Shown here in pieces: positions 26,669-35,534 of a stretch of DNA of 64,000 nt (its first letter is position 1; each line of letters starts with the position of its first letter). Position numbers and translations under genes: made by a program. Under the pieces are notes generated by a model. That model was not told the DNA's origin, did not search any database, and worked only from the letters and a program-made list of their open reading frames with translations. Source of the DNA: Myxococcales bacterium (GTDB taxonomy: Bacteria > Myxococcota_A > Polyangia > Polyangiales > Ga0077539); NCBI GenBank assembly GCA_016793325.1, contig JAEUKI010000016.1:1-64000 (forward strand), read 5' to 3'.

Positions 26669-27408
26669 CCGAGCCCACGAATTCAAGTGAACCCGCGCCG
26701 ACCGACGCGACGGACACGGCCCCCGACGACGCGAAGCTCACGACCTCCGCGCCCTCGACGCCCGGCGCGCGACGCCGAGCCGCGGGCTACGCGGTCGTCG
26801 CCGTGATCGTGGTCACCACCGCGGCGCTGCGCGCGCTCGTCGAGTCCGGTCGGGAGGTCGCCGCCGCCGAGTCCGCGCTCGCCGCGGGAGACACCTCCGA
26901 CGGGATCCGAAAGCTCCGCCGCGCCGCGCACTGGTACGTCCCGGGCTCTCCCTTCGTCGCGCGCGCCTACGAGCGCCTCGAGCGCGTCGCCACCGAAGCC
27001 GAGGCGCAGGGGCGCAACGAGCAAGCCCTCTCGGCGTGGCGCGCGATCCGCTCGAGCGCGCTCGCGACGCGCTGGCTCATCGTCCCCGAGCGAACCCGGC
27101 TCGACCGCGCCAATCGACACATCGCGGCGCTCATGGCCGAGCTTCCCCCGCCGCCCGAGGATCGCGCGAAGGACCGCGCGCGACTGCGCGAAGAGCACCT
27201 GTCGTTGCTCAGCGAAGACAAGGCCCCCGACCCCGCGTGGCTCGTCGTGCTCGCGATCGGCCTCGTCGCGTGGCTCACGGGGCTCTTTCGCGCGCTGCGC
27301 GACGGCTGGGACCAAGACGATCGCGTGCAGAAGCGCCCCCTCGCGATCGCGATCGCGCTGTCCGTCGGTGGGCTCTCGCTCTTGCTGCTCGCCGTCGCTC
27401 GCGCGTAG
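26665..27408 (+). CDS. Membrane protein coupled to the ABC-2 permease
   Basis: A 247-residue protein with a disordered acidic N-terminus (residues 1-35), a membrane helix (~42-60), a helical soluble region that looks like a tetratricopeptide-type pair (AAAESALAAGDTSDGIRKLRRAAHW..., FVARAYERLERVATEAE), then two C-terminal helices (residues ~190-205 and 225-245). It is likely an accessory subunit of the permease. Start GTG at 26665 is inferred from the 4-bp overlap with the permease stop. No family name is recognised. Confidence 0.7.
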   Translation: MTEPTNSSEPAPTDATDTAPDDAKLTTSAPSTPGARRRAAGYAVVAVIVVTTAALRALVESGREVAAAESALAAGDTSDGIRKLRRAAHWYVPGSPFVARAYERLERVATEAEAQGRNEQALSAWRAIRSSALATRWLIVPERTRLDRANRHIAALMAELPPPPEDRAKDRARLREEHLSLLSEDKAPDPAWLVVLAIGLVAWLTGLFRALRDGWDQDDRVQKRPLAIAIALSVGGLSLLLLAVARA

Positions 27409-27417
27409 CGAGCGTCT

Positions 27418-27927
27418 CTACGGCTTGTCTTCGTCGTCGTCTTTGAGCCCGAGGTCCGGCGACCCGCCGTAGGCCGAAATCGTGCGCAGCTGCGGAGCGA
27501 TTCCATACGCGGGTCGCGCGAGGGGAGTCGTGCGAATTTGTCGCACCGCGCGCGAGCCCGAGTCCCTCGCGACGCCGCTGTCCGAAGGCGCGACGCCCGA
27601 GTCGGTCGGAACAACGTCGGGGCTCGGGTCCATCACTGGAACGCCGTACGGCTGCGCGATCGCAGGCTCCGGAACGTCGGGCCGCGGCGGGTTCGGCGGA
27701 GCCCCGTACGGCTGCACGATGGACTGATCGCGGCCCATTCCGTTGCGTTCGCAGCCCGCGAAGGCCATCGCGCCCGCGAGCACGATCGCCGCGCGCGAGA
27801 GCGGGAGCGAGACCTCGATGAGCGGCGTGTCCTCTGCGCTCGCCTCGCGCACAGCCCCGCAGAACGGACAGCGCCCCTCGGTCTCGCGAACGTGCCGGGA
27901 GCATCGATCACACTGAATCAGCGCCAT
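27418..27927 (-). CDS. Zinc-ribbon membrane-anchored hypothetical protein
   Basis: A 169-residue protein. The N-terminus has a small zinc-ribbon-like pair of CxxC motifs (CDRCSRHVRETEGRCPFC, residues 6-23). One hydrophobic segment with a lipobox-like end (ALAGAMAFAGC, residues ~48-60) follows. The rest is a low-complexity region with QPYGxP repeats and Asp/Ser stretches, ending in an acidic tail. The order (cytoplasmic ribbon, helix, extracytoplasmic disordered part) resembles other myxobacterial envelope proteins. It is convergent with the preceding gene. Confidence 0.55.
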   Translation of the reverse strand: MALIQCDRCSRHVRETEGRCPFCGAVREASAEDTPLIEVSLPLSRAAIVLAGAMAFAGCERNGMGRDQSIVQPYGAPPNPPRPDVPEPAIAQPYGVPVMDPSPDVVPTDSGVAPSDSGVARDSGSRAVRQIRTTPLARPAYGIAPQLRTISAYGGSPDLGLKDDDEDKP

Positions 27928-27955
27928 GGCAGCGATGCTACCACCGGCGGGTCGC

Positions 27956-29161
27956 TCAAAACGTGATCGGCCCCGAGGGACGCACGGCGCACAGCCCGTC
28001 GGCGTTCATGTGGACCATCGCGCGCGACGAATACGCAATGAATCCACGGAGATCGTCGATGCCCGGCGCGCCGTTGGTCTCGGCCACGAGCCGCGCTCCC
28101 ATGGGCATGTAGCCCATCGTCTGCCCTCCTCGGTCGGGCACCGGGCGCATCATGCGGTCGACGATGTTCGTTGAAACAACGCCCATCAAATCATCGAGCG
28201 TTGACAAAGCTGGCGCGCCCATCGCTCCGGGCGTGGCCCGCGCGGCGAAGTGATCGAACCGCGGGGGCGGGTCCTCGACGTTGAGCCGCAGCCAGAACAA
28301 GTGATCCATGTGCAGCGTGATCTGCGCGCGCGCGGGCCCCGTCGTGCGCGGCGCGACCCCGGGCGCTCCGTCCGCGCCGTTCTCTGGGTTTTGGCAGTTG
28401 AAATAGCGCGTGGGCGCGCCGAAGCCGTGACGAAACCGGATGCTCGTCGGGTAGTCCGCCTCGGGCGTCCCGGCCATCGGCGCGCGCCCTCGGTACGTCG
28501 CGGTGCCGGTCAGCAGCGTGGTCCAGCCCTTCGCGATCATCTCGTTGTAGTCCGCGAACTGCTCGCGCGAGAGGTTCACGTTCGTCGCGTTGCCCTGCGC
28601 GCGAACCACGTCGAACGAAAACGCGTAGCGCACCGACGGATCGAGCGCCGCGCCCGCGCTCGTCGCGCGAAACGCAAACAGCGCGATCGCCGTCTCCGAC
28701 CCGCCGCTCGCCCCGGTGAGCGCGCCCATCTTCTTCGCGTCGATCGCGAACGCCCGCGGGTCCGCGGCGACTTCGGCGCCGACGACGGTCTGATCCGACG
28801 GGTTATTTCCAGGCAGATTGAGGCGCACGTTCGAGAGCGTCACCAAGATCTGCTCGAAGCGAACCTCCCACCCGTCGACGAAGACGATCTGCTCGTTCGA
28901 CGGCGTCGGCGTGTACTCGAAGCCCTGTTGCCCGAGCTTCTCGCTCGAGACCGAGACGTGAATCGTCCGCGGGTCGTTGCTCGACGCCGTGATCCCCGGG
29001 TCGAACGGCCGCTCGAACTCGGGGCCCACGCTCGCGTCGCTCGGCGCGCTGGCCTCGGCGTTCGCGCTCGCGTCGCCGCCGTCCGCCCGCGAGGGACCGG
29101 GCGAACACGCGACGCTCAACGCACCACACGCACACAAAAACAAGCTCGCGCGGCTCTTCAT
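27956..29161 (-). CDS. Lipoprotein of the receptor locus (metal-related, inferred)
   Basis: A 401-residue predicted lipoprotein: signal peptide with lipobox SVAC, then an Ala/Ser/Asp linker, then a beta-rich domain. The stretch FVDGWEVRFEQILVTLSNVRLN recalls proteins that occur beside TonB receptors (MbnP-like), but the match is by eye. His-containing motifs occur late (LHMDHLFWLRL, RFDHFAA). It is the last gene of a minus-strand run with the 300-residue protein (13-bp gap) and the TonB receptor. A role in extracytoplasmic metal binding is inferred from context only. Confidence 0.65.
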   Translation of the reverse strand: MKSRASLFLCACGALSVACSPGPSRADGGDASANAEASAPSDASVGPEFERPFDPGITASSNDPRTIHVSVSSEKLGQQGFEYTPTPSNEQIVFVDGWEVRFEQILVTLSNVRLNLPGNNPSDQTVVGAEVAADPRAFAIDAKKMGALTGASGGSETAIALFAFRATSAGAALDPSVRYAFSFDVVRAQGNATNVNLSREQFADYNEMIAKGWTTLLTGTATYRGRAPMAGTPEADYPTSIRFRHGFGAPTRYFNCQNPENGADGAPGVAPRTTGPARAQITLHMDHLFWLRLNVEDPPPRFDHFAARATPGAMGAPALSTLDDLMGVVSTNIVDRMMRPVPDRGGQTMGYMPMGARLVAETNGAPGIDDLRGFIAYSSRAMVHMNADGLCAVRPSGPITF

Positions 29162-29174
29162 CGTCTGTGCTCTC

Positions 29175-30077
29175 TCACTGCGCTCGGGGCTTGGGCGCGA
29201 CGCGAAAGCGCCACGTCCCGCTCGTCGCGCGGACGCCCGCCTCGAAGCCCGCGCCCACGTTGTCCCGCCGCGTAAACGTGTACGACCCGTCGCGGCCCGG
29301 CGTGCCCGACAGCAGCTCTCGGAAGTCCGCGTTGGCGAAGCACGGTCGCAGGTCCACGCGGAGCTCGACCGAGCTCTCTTCGTCGGGGATCAGCTCGAGC
29401 GGAATCCCTCGCACTTGCCGCAGCGCGTCCACCGGCTGCTCTTGCGTCGCCGCGGCGGGATCGATCGCGAACGCCCCAGAGAAGAGCACCGTCTCTTCGC
29501 CCCGCGTCGCGTGGCCCCGCACGCGAAGCGCGCTGTCGTTCATCGTCGCGCGGTTGTAGAACCACAGCTCCGCCGTGCGCACAGGCTCGTCCACGCCCGT
29601 CGCGAAGCGCTCGAAGGACACCATCTGCGGGTCGAGCAGGTCGAACTCTCGCTGCTCGTTGATCTCGGCCACGATGCGCCCAGCGCCGAAGTGGCTCTCT
29701 CCGTGCGCGTGCGCGAACGGGACGAACAGCCGCCGCACGTCGAAGCGCGGACGCACCGTGGACCGCCGCGCGCCGCTCGTCTCCAGGGGCGCGATGGTGT
29801 TGAAATACACAGGCCCGATCGCACCGCGCGCCTCGGTGAGCGTCACGCTCCAGCCCGTGCGCGTCTCGAACGTGTACGGCCCCGGGCTTCGCTCGTAGCC
29901 TCCGACGCGCATCGCGAACGAGACCCGACGAAGGCCCGTCGTTCCACCGCAGCCCTCGACGCCCGCGGCGAACGTGCACACCCCGAGCACCGCCAACGTC
30001 GCTGCGGCGGGCAGCGCTCTCTTCGCGATGAAGCTTCGTGCGCGAGGGACCAAGGATCGACCGCTGTGCGTGCTCAT
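29175..30077 (-). CDS. Exported protein coupled to the TonB receptor
   Basis: A 300-residue exported protein. A hydrophobic N-terminal segment (residues ~22-42, ending AAGVEGCGG) is a signal peptide or lipoprotein anchor. The remaining beta-rich domain includes FVPFAHAHGESHFGAGRI, a cluster of three His that may bind metal. ATG 30077 overlaps the receptor stop (TCAT at 30074-30077, i.e. ATGA on the minus strand), so translation is coupled. It and the downstream lipoprotein probably work with the receptor at the outer membrane or in the periplasm. Confidence 0.65.
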   Translation of the reverse strand: MSTHSGRSLVPRARSFIAKRALPAAATLAVLGVCTFAAGVEGCGGTTGLRRVSFAMRVGGYERSPGPYTFETRTGWSVTLTEARGAIGPVYFNTIAPLETSGARRSTVRPRFDVRRLFVPFAHAHGESHFGAGRIVAEINEQREFDLLDPQMVSFERFATGVDEPVRTAELWFYNRATMNDSALRVRGHATRGEETVLFSGAFAIDPAAATQEQPVDALRQVRGIPLELIPDEESSVELRVDLRPCFANADFRELLSGTPGRDGSYTFTRRDNVGAGFEAGVRATSGTWRFRVAPKPRAQ

Positions 30078-32428
30078 GGCTGTTGTCCTGCGCTCTCGCC
30101 GGTTGTATCGCTGCGATTTTCCGTGCGATTTGATTGTGTGGGCCGCGCCGACGTCGCGCGCTCGGGCGCGGGCTGCTCGGCCATCCCGTGGCGACTGGCG
30201 CCGCTCCCGATGTGCACCGTGAGCGAGAGGCCCACGTTGCGGGGCGGCGCCGCGGTGAAGTGCCTCGTCGCGACGCGCGTCGGAAAATCACGGCTGCGAA
30301 AATCGCTGACGTAGTTGTATTGCGCCCACGCGAACTGCGAGTCGAAGACGTTCGTGCAAAACACGCCGAGCTCGACGTGCGTCCAGCGAAACGAGAGCTG
30401 CGCGTCCGCCACGAAGATCGCCGCGGCCTTCTCGGAGAGCGGCAGCGGACGCTGGCCGATCAAGCTCGCGCCGACGCCCGCGCTCACGCTCACGTGACGA
30501 TCGCGGATCTTCAACGGCAAGGGAACCAGCACGCTCGCGTCGAGCCTCGCCACCAACGGTGGAACGTACGGGACGAGCAGCCCGTCGTCGTCGAACGTCG
30601 CCCGCGCGTAGGTCACGTGCATCCCGACGTCGAGCCAGCGGTTGGTCGCGCGCATCGCGGCGAGGCCGCCGTAGCGGGTCGTTCCGTTGGCGAGCCCGTT
30701 GCGGCCTTGGGCCTCGTCGAACACGAGGTCGCGATCGACGTGCGTGAAGTACCCGAGCGCGCGCGCAGAGAGCGACCAGCCTCCGCGATCGCGCGTGAAC
30801 ACCATGCCCGCTTCCGCGGATTGAATGGGCGAAAACGGCGCGCGCTCACCGTCACCGAGGTACGTCGCGTCCGCTGAGCGAGCGCCGCTGCCGTACGCGA
30901 ACGCGAAGCTCACGCCCGCCCACGGCCCGAGGATCACTGTCGCGCGCGGCTGAGCGATGAGCCCGCTCGCGGTGCGTCGCGTCGCGGGATTGCGATAGCC
31001 CGCGCGGTCCGCAGAGGGACACTCCGTGTCGAGCGGGGCGCCGCGCACGTACGTTCCCCGCGTCGCGCAGCGGTCGAGGACGTTATAGTGGTAGCCGTCG
31101 ACGCGCACGCCGCCGCGGATCGCGAGCCACGAGAGCGGCCGCAAATCCGCGTCCACATAGATGGCAGCGTTGGCGAGATCCGGAACGAACTCGAAGTCCG
31201 TCGCGTACGGGATGTTCGTCCCGAAGCGCATCCGCCGCTGCGTGTTGTCCGCGTGCACGAAGCGCCCGTAGAACCCGAACTCCAGCGTCTGCACGCGCTG
31301 GTTGAACGTCGCGCGGAGCTTTCCGTGCGCGCGAAGCCCGAGGTCCACCGACGTGCTCGTCTGCTCGATCGCGTCGCCGCGCTGCTCGTGCGGGCTCTGC
31401 CCTGCGCGCTGCGTGTCCAGCAAAAACCCTGTGAAATTCTCTCGGAGCCGAAACGTCCTGTACGTCCCCCACACCGTCGCGCCGAACGAGCCGCCCTCGA
31501 GCGTGAGCCCGAGCCCGTGCCGCGAGACGTCTCCGCCCTGCGTCGCGTCGTACGTGTCGTAGAAGCCGACGCGCCCCGCGCGAAAGTCGTCTTCGCGCAG
31601 GACTCCCGCGGACCCGTAGCGCGTGAGGTAGCTCGTCGCGATCGCGCGGAGCGACAGCGAGCCGAACCGACGCTCGTAGCCAGCGTTGCCCGTCGCGCGC
31701 TCGTAGCCACGGTTTTGTCCGTAGCCATCCGAGCGGGCCAGCTCTGCGGCGACGAACGTTCCAGGGCTCTCGCCTTCGGGCGCGAGCACGCCGACGAGCC
31801 TGTGCGTGTTGAACATCCCGAAGCGGTACTGGAGCCGCGCCCCGCGCTCGCGCACGCGAAGCGCGTACTGCGCGCTGCCCGCGACGGCGAAGTCCCCCTG
31901 CCTCGGATCGAAGGGCCCTTCGAGCACACGAAGCTGCTCGACCACCTCGGGGATGATCGAGTGCGTGTCCGCGTACCCGTGCGAGTGCGGGTGCCCCGGC
32001 TCGTTGATGGGCACACCCTCGTACGAGAACTCCAGGTCCTGCCCGAGCCGCGCGTCGAACCCGCGCAGAAACACCTGCTCGGCGTGCCCCTCACCGAGCC
32101 CGTTGGTGAGAAAGATCCCAGGTGCGAGCCGCAGCAGATCCGCCGCGTTGGCCCGGGGAATCTCCCCGAGCCTCCCGATCGTGATGGGCGTGTCGCTCGC
32201 CGCGCGCGGCGGAGGCGTCGCTGCGCCGCGCACTCGAACGCCCTGCTCGGGCTCGGGCGTCCGCGCCCCGCGTCCCCGGACGGGAGCGTTGGTCGTCGTG
32301 CTCGGCCGCGTCTGGGCCTGCGCGCGCACGCTCGCGCAACAGCACGCCACGCACAGCGCAGCGCGCAGCGGTCGATACGACCGAAGCACCCGCGCCGAAC
32401 GAACGGCATGACTGACCGAGCAACGCAC
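30074..32428 (-). CDS. TonB-dependent outer-membrane receptor, His-rich plug
   Basis: About 784 residues. A signal peptide (ending near RAQAQ) leads to a plug domain (LRLAPGIFLTNGLGEGHAEQVFLRGFDARLGQDLEFSYEGVPIN pattern) and a C-terminal beta-barrel rich in aromatic strands. The segment between plug strands contains GHPHSHGYADTHS, five His within 13 residues, as seen in zinc or other transition-metal receptors such as ZnuD-type. The start is unclear: no in-frame ATG is present; TTG 32446, GTG 32428 and GTG 32389 are candidates. A perfect TTGCAA-type inverted repeat lies just upstream, and a Fur-family regulator gene follows at 32536. It is the first gene of a three-gene operon. Confidence 0.88.
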   Translation of the reverse strand: MRCSVSHAVRSARVLRSYRPLRAALCVACCCASVRAQAQTRPSTTTNAPVRGRGARTPEPEQGVRVRGAATPPPRAASDTPITIGRLGEIPRANAADLLRLAPGIFLTNGLGEGHAEQVFLRGFDARLGQDLEFSYEGVPINEPGHPHSHGYADTHSIIPEVVEQLRVLEGPFDPRQGDFAVAGSAQYALRVRERGARLQYRFGMFNTHRLVGVLAPEGESPGTFVAAELARSDGYGQNRGYERATGNAGYERRFGSLSLRAIATSYLTRYGSAGVLREDDFRAGRVGFYDTYDATQGGDVSRHGLGLTLEGGSFGATVWGTYRTFRLRENFTGFLLDTQRAGQSPHEQRGDAIEQTSTSVDLGLRAHGKLRATFNQRVQTLEFGFYGRFVHADNTQRRMRFGTNIPYATDFEFVPDLANAAIYVDADLRPLSWLAIRGGVRVDGYHYNVLDRCATRGTYVRGAPLDTECPSADRAGYRNPATRRTASGLIAQPRATVILGPWAGVSFAFAYGSGARSADATYLGDGERAPFSPIQSAEAGMVFTRDRGGWSLSARALGYFTHVDRDLVFDEAQGRNGLANGTTRYGGLAAMRATNRWLDVGMHVTYARATFDDDGLLVPYVPPLVARLDASVLVPLPLKIRDRHVSVSAGVGASLIGQRPLPLSEKAAAIFVADAQLSFRWTHVELGVFCTNVFDSQFAWAQYNYVSDFRSRDFPTRVATRHFTAAPPRNVGLSLTVHIGSGASRHGMAEQPAPERATSARPTQSNRTENRSDTTGESAGQQP

Positions 32429-32447
32429 GGCAGGGGGAACTAGCAAT

Positions 32448-32466
32448 CTTGCAACTCTATTGCAAG
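32448..32466. promoter_or_regulatory. Candidate Fur-family operator before the TonB receptor
   Basis: CTTGCAA-CTCTA-TTGCAAG is a perfect 7-5-7 inverted repeat, 19 bp upstream of the GTG 32428 start. A close relative with one or two mismatches (TTGCAA-ATGAG-TTGAAG, 33007-33023) precedes the regulator gene. Dyads of this size are typical of Fur-family sites. Binding by the adjacent regulator is inferred. Confidence 0.6.
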
Positions 32467-32494
32467 TGATGCTTCGATTCTTTTGCCGTATGAA

Positions 32495-32515
32495 TGCAAC
32501 GTTGTTTGCGTTGCA
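32495..32515. promoter_or_regulatory. Second inverted repeat between receptor and Fur-family gene
   Basis: TGCAACG and CGTTGCA are perfect inverted arms separated by 7 bp, located 21-41 bp from the end of the regulator gene and upstream of the receptor. It shares the TGCAA half-site with the repeat at 32448-32466 but has different spacing, so it may be a second weaker operator or a hairpin at the regulator's transcript end. Confidence 0.4.
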
Positions 32516-32535
32516 GCGCGACGATCAGAGGGTGT

Positions 32536-32988
32536 TCAGTTGCAGCGCTCGCAGCGGCCCTTGAGCTGGATCTCGTGGACGCGCTCTTTCAAGCGCACGG
32601 GCGTGTTGCGCGTGGTCTTGATCTCGACCGAGCCCTCGGGCAAGCACGACACTTCGCCGCACTCGTCGCAGACAAAGTGCGGGTGCGCATCACCGTGGGT
32701 GTCCGAAGCGCGCAGCAGCTCGAAGCGCCACACGTGATCGCCGAGGTCTCGCTTGCGCGCGAGGCCCGCGTCGGTGAGGTCGTTGAGGTTGCGATAGACC
32801 GTCGCGCGATCCCAGCCCTCGGGCGCGAGCTTGTCCGCGAGCTCCGCGTGCGAGACGGGCGTGTCGGCTTCGTGAAGGCAGCGCAAGACGGCGAGCCGCG
32901 GCGCGGTCGCGCGCAAGTCCGCGTCGCGAAGCTGAGTCTTGAGGTCGTCGAGGGAGAGCTTGCCCGCGCGCACCATGGAAACTGTCAT
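32536..32988 (-). CDS. Fur-family metalloregulator (Zur-like possible)
   Basis: A 150-residue repressor. The winged-helix domain (residues ~12-85) contains RATAPRLAVLRCLHEADTPVSHAELADKL and the recognition-helix DRATVYRNLNDL typical of Fur proteins. The dimer domain holds the sensory site HGDAHPHFVCDECGEV and a second CxxC (RCERC) at the very end, giving the two CxxC pairs that bind structural zinc. ATG 32988 or 32976 could start it. The neighbouring receptor has a His-rich plug, so a zinc sensor is the favoured guess, but iron, manganese or peroxide sensing cannot be excluded. Confidence 0.88.
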   Translation of the reverse strand: MTVSMVRAGKLSLDDLKTQLRDADLRATAPRLAVLRCLHEADTPVSHAELADKLAPEGWDRATVYRNLNDLTDAGLARKRDLGDHVWRFELLRASDTHGDAHPHFVCDECGEVSCLPEGSVEIKTTRNTPVRLKERVHEIQLKGRCERCN

Positions 32989-33006
32989 AGGGCAGCAGCC
33001 GCGGAT

Positions 33007-33032
33007 TTGCAAATGAGTTGAAGATGCAACTC
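33007..33032. promoter_or_regulatory. Candidate autoregulatory site of the Fur-family gene
   Basis: TTGCAA-N5-TTGAAG (33007-33023) resembles the receptor-site dyad, and GAGTTG/CAACTC (33015-33032) is a perfect 6-6-6 inverted repeat overlapping it. Both lie 18-45 bp upstream of the regulator ATG at 32988, the right place for autorepression. Confidence 0.5.
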
Positions 33033-33043
33033 TGGCCGGGCCG

Positions 33044-33967
33044 TCACTCTCCCCGCAGCCGCCTTCGCAGTCGCGCGAGGATCCCGTCGCCGTCCGACGC
33101 CTCGCCGCCTGGGTTCGGCCACAGCGGGGGCGGGGGCGGGTTGAACGTCGCCGTTCGCATCCTCGGTTTCGGAGGCACCAACACGAGCGGCGGGGCCTCG
33201 TCGAAGAGCACTTGCTCGTAGCCGCCAAGGCTGACGCCGCCGGTTCCCGGTCCGTCGTCGAAGCACGGCGGCGCGAAGAAAAACGTCGGCGGAGCCATTC
33301 CCACTCGCTCGAACGGACACGCGCGCAGCTCGCGCTCGATCCCCTCGACGCCCTCTCCGCGCTGCGGAACCCACACCGCCACGCCTCCGTCGCCGACCGG
33401 CATCGGCCACGCCCCGCGACACCACAGCTCGAGCCACGGCCCGAACGGCGCGGGAAGCACGTCCACGCGCATCGCGGACAGCCAGATGCACTGCGCGTAC
33501 GCTTGCATCAGCCACGGGACCCTCCATCCGTACGGGAGCAGCGCGACGGCCTTCTGCCAGTGTTTCGAGCGGCGAAACACCGGTTCGAGCGCCGCGCGCA
33601 ACCGAGGGAGCACCGCGCGCACCTCGGGCATGCTCTGCAGCGACTGGCACTTGCGCGAGAGCTTGCCCGAGAGCGCCACGGTCGACGCCGCGCTCGGGTG
33701 CGCCTCGGAGAACTCGACCAACGCGCGCGCCGAGCGAGTGATGAACAGCGTTCGATCGCGCGTCGGAGGATCGCCCGGCGACCAGCGGTCGAGCGCGTCG
33801 TGCCACTCGTCCATCCGATCGCGGACAAACGACTCGAACGCCGCGCCGCACGCGTCTGCCTCGGCGTCCGGCTCGAGCAGCGACAGCCCCGCGAGCGCGT
33901 CGAACAACGCGCCGCGAATGCGGGCCTTGTCCTTGATTCGAGCGCGCTTGTCGCCCTCGTCGCTCAT
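33044..33967 (-). CDS. Hypothetical cytosolic protein
   Basis: No family is recognised. The product is 307 residues, without signal peptide or membrane segment. The N-terminal two thirds are helical and charged (IKDKARIRGALFDALAGL..., CGAAFESFVRDRMDEWHDAL). The last ~80 residues are Pro/Gly-rich with low complexity. The ATG at 33967 overlaps the stop of the GST-like gene (33964), so the two are probably cotranslated. It ends 55 bp before the Fur-family gene on the same strand. Confidence 0.55.
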   Translation of the reverse strand: MSDEGDKRARIKDKARIRGALFDALAGLSLLEPDAEADACGAAFESFVRDRMDEWHDALDRWSPGDPPTRDRTLFITRSARALVEFSEAHPSAASTVALSGKLSRKCQSLQSMPEVRAVLPRLRAALEPVFRRSKHWQKAVALLPYGWRVPWLMQAYAQCIWLSAMRVDVLPAPFGPWLELWCRGAWPMPVGDGGVAVWVPQRGEGVEGIERELRACPFERVGMAPPTFFFAPPCFDDGPGTGGVSLGGYEQVLFDEAPPLVLVPPKPRMRTATFNPPPPPLWPNPGGEASDGDGILARLRRRLRGE

Positions 33968-34689
33968 GCCTTCGCGAGGTCTGCGAAGTACTCGCCCTTG
34001 ATGCGCGCGACGTAGTCGACGAGGTTCTTCTTCGCGCGGGTCTCTTCGCGAAGCAGCGATTCGCCTGGGTAATCGATGATCGCGGACACAAACGCGAACG
34101 CCGTCGCGTCGAAGGTGCTCGGTCGATCGCCGAAGAGAAAGCGTCGATCGCCGAGGAGCCTCGAGAGCGCGGCCATGTCGTTCGCCCCCATGCGAAGCGC
34201 CTCTTCTTGCGTGTGCCTCCCGGTCCCTTGCGAGCGGAGCTTCTTGCGCACGTCTCGCACGATCAACGGAAAGAACATCCGCAGCGGCCCCGGCAACACC
34301 TTCACGAACTCGCTGCGCTGCAGCGTGCTCGTGTGCGGCGAATCCCACCGGGCCATCATCACCACGAAGTACGTCGCCTCTTCGAGCATCCTTCGGATCG
34401 CGTGCCCCGTCGCGCGCTGATCGTCCGTGAGCCACGCGTCCATCTTCTCGGTCCGCAGCGACTCGATGCGCTCGATGATGAGCTGCGAGTCGCCGACGAG
34501 CTCGTCGCCGATGCGCACGAAGGGGATCTTTCCCTTGGGGGCCTTGCGCATGTCCGAGGCGCCGAGCTCGTGCTCGATCTTTGCGAGCCGGAGGTACGTC
34601 TCGAGCTTCGCGCAAAACGGCGACAAGTTGGCCATGCCCCACGGCCGCGTCGCGGGCTGAAAGAGCGTGATCTTCGGCAGCGCGCTCAC
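33964..34689 (-). CDS. Glutathione S-transferase-like (metaxin/FAXC type)
   Basis: A 241-residue protein with an N-terminal thioredoxin-like fold (LFQPATRPWGMANLSPFCAKLETYLRLAKIEHE) and a KGKIPFVRIGDELVGDSQLIIERI stretch that is typical of the FAXC/metaxin-like GST branch, followed by an all-helical C-terminal domain. FAXC/metaxin-type members often lack classical GST activity. The start GTG 34689 gives the expected N-terminus (VSALPKITLF); no suitable ATG is present. It is coupled to the downstream hypothetical gene by a 4-bp overlap. Confidence 0.8.
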   Translation of the reverse strand: MSALPKITLFQPATRPWGMANLSPFCAKLETYLRLAKIEHELGASDMRKAPKGKIPFVRIGDELVGDSQLIIERIESLRTEKMDAWLTDDQRATGHAIRRMLEEATYFVVMMARWDSPHTSTLQRSEFVKVLPGPLRMFFPLIVRDVRKKLRSQGTGRHTQEEALRMGANDMAALSRLLGDRRFLFGDRPSTFDATAFAFVSAIIDYPGESLLREETRAKKNLVDYVARIKGEYFADLAKA

Positions 34690-35015
34690 GACGCACGCTC
34701 CATCGATGCATGTTGCGACGGCGCGCGTTCGACCACGGTGACTTGCTGTGTCCTCACGGCGCGGGATCACACTCACTCGCGAAGAGCGCGTCAAGCGCGC
34801 CACGGGGCACAACGCCCAACCGTCTCGAGCGGCGCGTTCGCGCCTCGCTGCGACGCACGAACGCATCGGTGCCCGAGGGCGAGCACCATCACCGCGGGGC
34901 GAATTCAGGAGGATTTCAGGAGGTTTCGTTCATCCCTCGTCAACGGAACGCCTGTTGCGTCGTCGCGCTACGCCGACGCGCTCCGCGTCGAACTGCACAC
35001 CACGGGAGCTCACCA
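34690..35015. other. Divergent intergenic region with an AGGAGG doublet
   Basis: This 326-bp region separates the GST-like gene from the plus-strand exported protein gene. TTCAGGAGG occurs twice 11 bp apart (34904-34912 and 34915-34923), but no start codon lies within the usual distance downstream, so it is not a ribosome-binding site for a visible ORF. No convincing promoter or hairpin was found. Confidence 0.5.
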
Positions 35016-35525
35016 ATGAATCGTTCTTCGATGCGCGCCGCTGCGCTCAGCGTCGCGATCGCGAGCAGCGCCGCCGCCTTCAGCGCCGCGAGCGACGCAC
35101 ACGCGTTCTTTTCGCCGGGCTTCAGTTGGGGCGTTTCGGGAGTCTTCATCGGAAGCGTCGCGGTCATCCCCGCGCTCGTCACGACCATCGGAACGATCGC
35201 CTACCTCCCCTCGCCTCGAGTCCCCCTCGGCTGGTCCGTGACGGCCACAGTCAGCGGCGCTCTGCTCTCGGTCGGGGCGTCTTGTCTCCTCGCAAGTGAT
35301 CTGATCGACAACACCCGCGGCATGATGATCGTCTCGATCCCCTCGTTGGTGTTCGGCGTGGGCGCGCTCACGCTGGGGACCGCCGCGATCGCGCTCAAAG
35401 GGCCTCGCCCCACACTGACGCCAAGCGATTCTGCTCGCCGAACGACGCGACTGCCGGCGCTCGCGATGGCCGTGCCGTGGTTCAGCTCGAACGCGGCGGG
35501 ACTCTCGACAGGCTTTCGCTGGTAG
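35016..35525 (+). CDS. Exported hydrophobic hypothetical protein
   Basis: A 169-residue protein with a signal peptide ending at ASDAHAFF, followed by three or four hydrophobic stretches (residues ~35-60, 70-92, 100-125). The C-terminal part is polar. It is probably an envelope protein with membrane helices. No family is recognised. It is separated from the convergent methyltransferase gene by only a few bases (35525/35535). Confidence 0.6.
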   Translation: MNRSSMRAAALSVAIASSAAAFSAASDAHAFFSPGFSWGVSGVFIGSVAVIPALVTTIGTIAYLPSPRVPLGWSVTATVSGALLSVGASCLLASDLIDNTRGMMIVSIPSLVFGVGALTLGTAAIALKGPRPTLTPSDSARRTTRLPALAMAVPWFSSNAAGLSTGFRW

Positions 35526-35534
35526 CCGACAGCG

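Noticed and set aside
25655..27408. Complete ABC transporter
   Set aside because: No ATPase with Walker motifs is encoded next to the permease; only the permease and an accessory protein are supported.
34904..34923. Doubled AGGAGG as ribosome-binding site of a hidden small gene
   Set aside because: No start codon lies within the usual distance after either copy.
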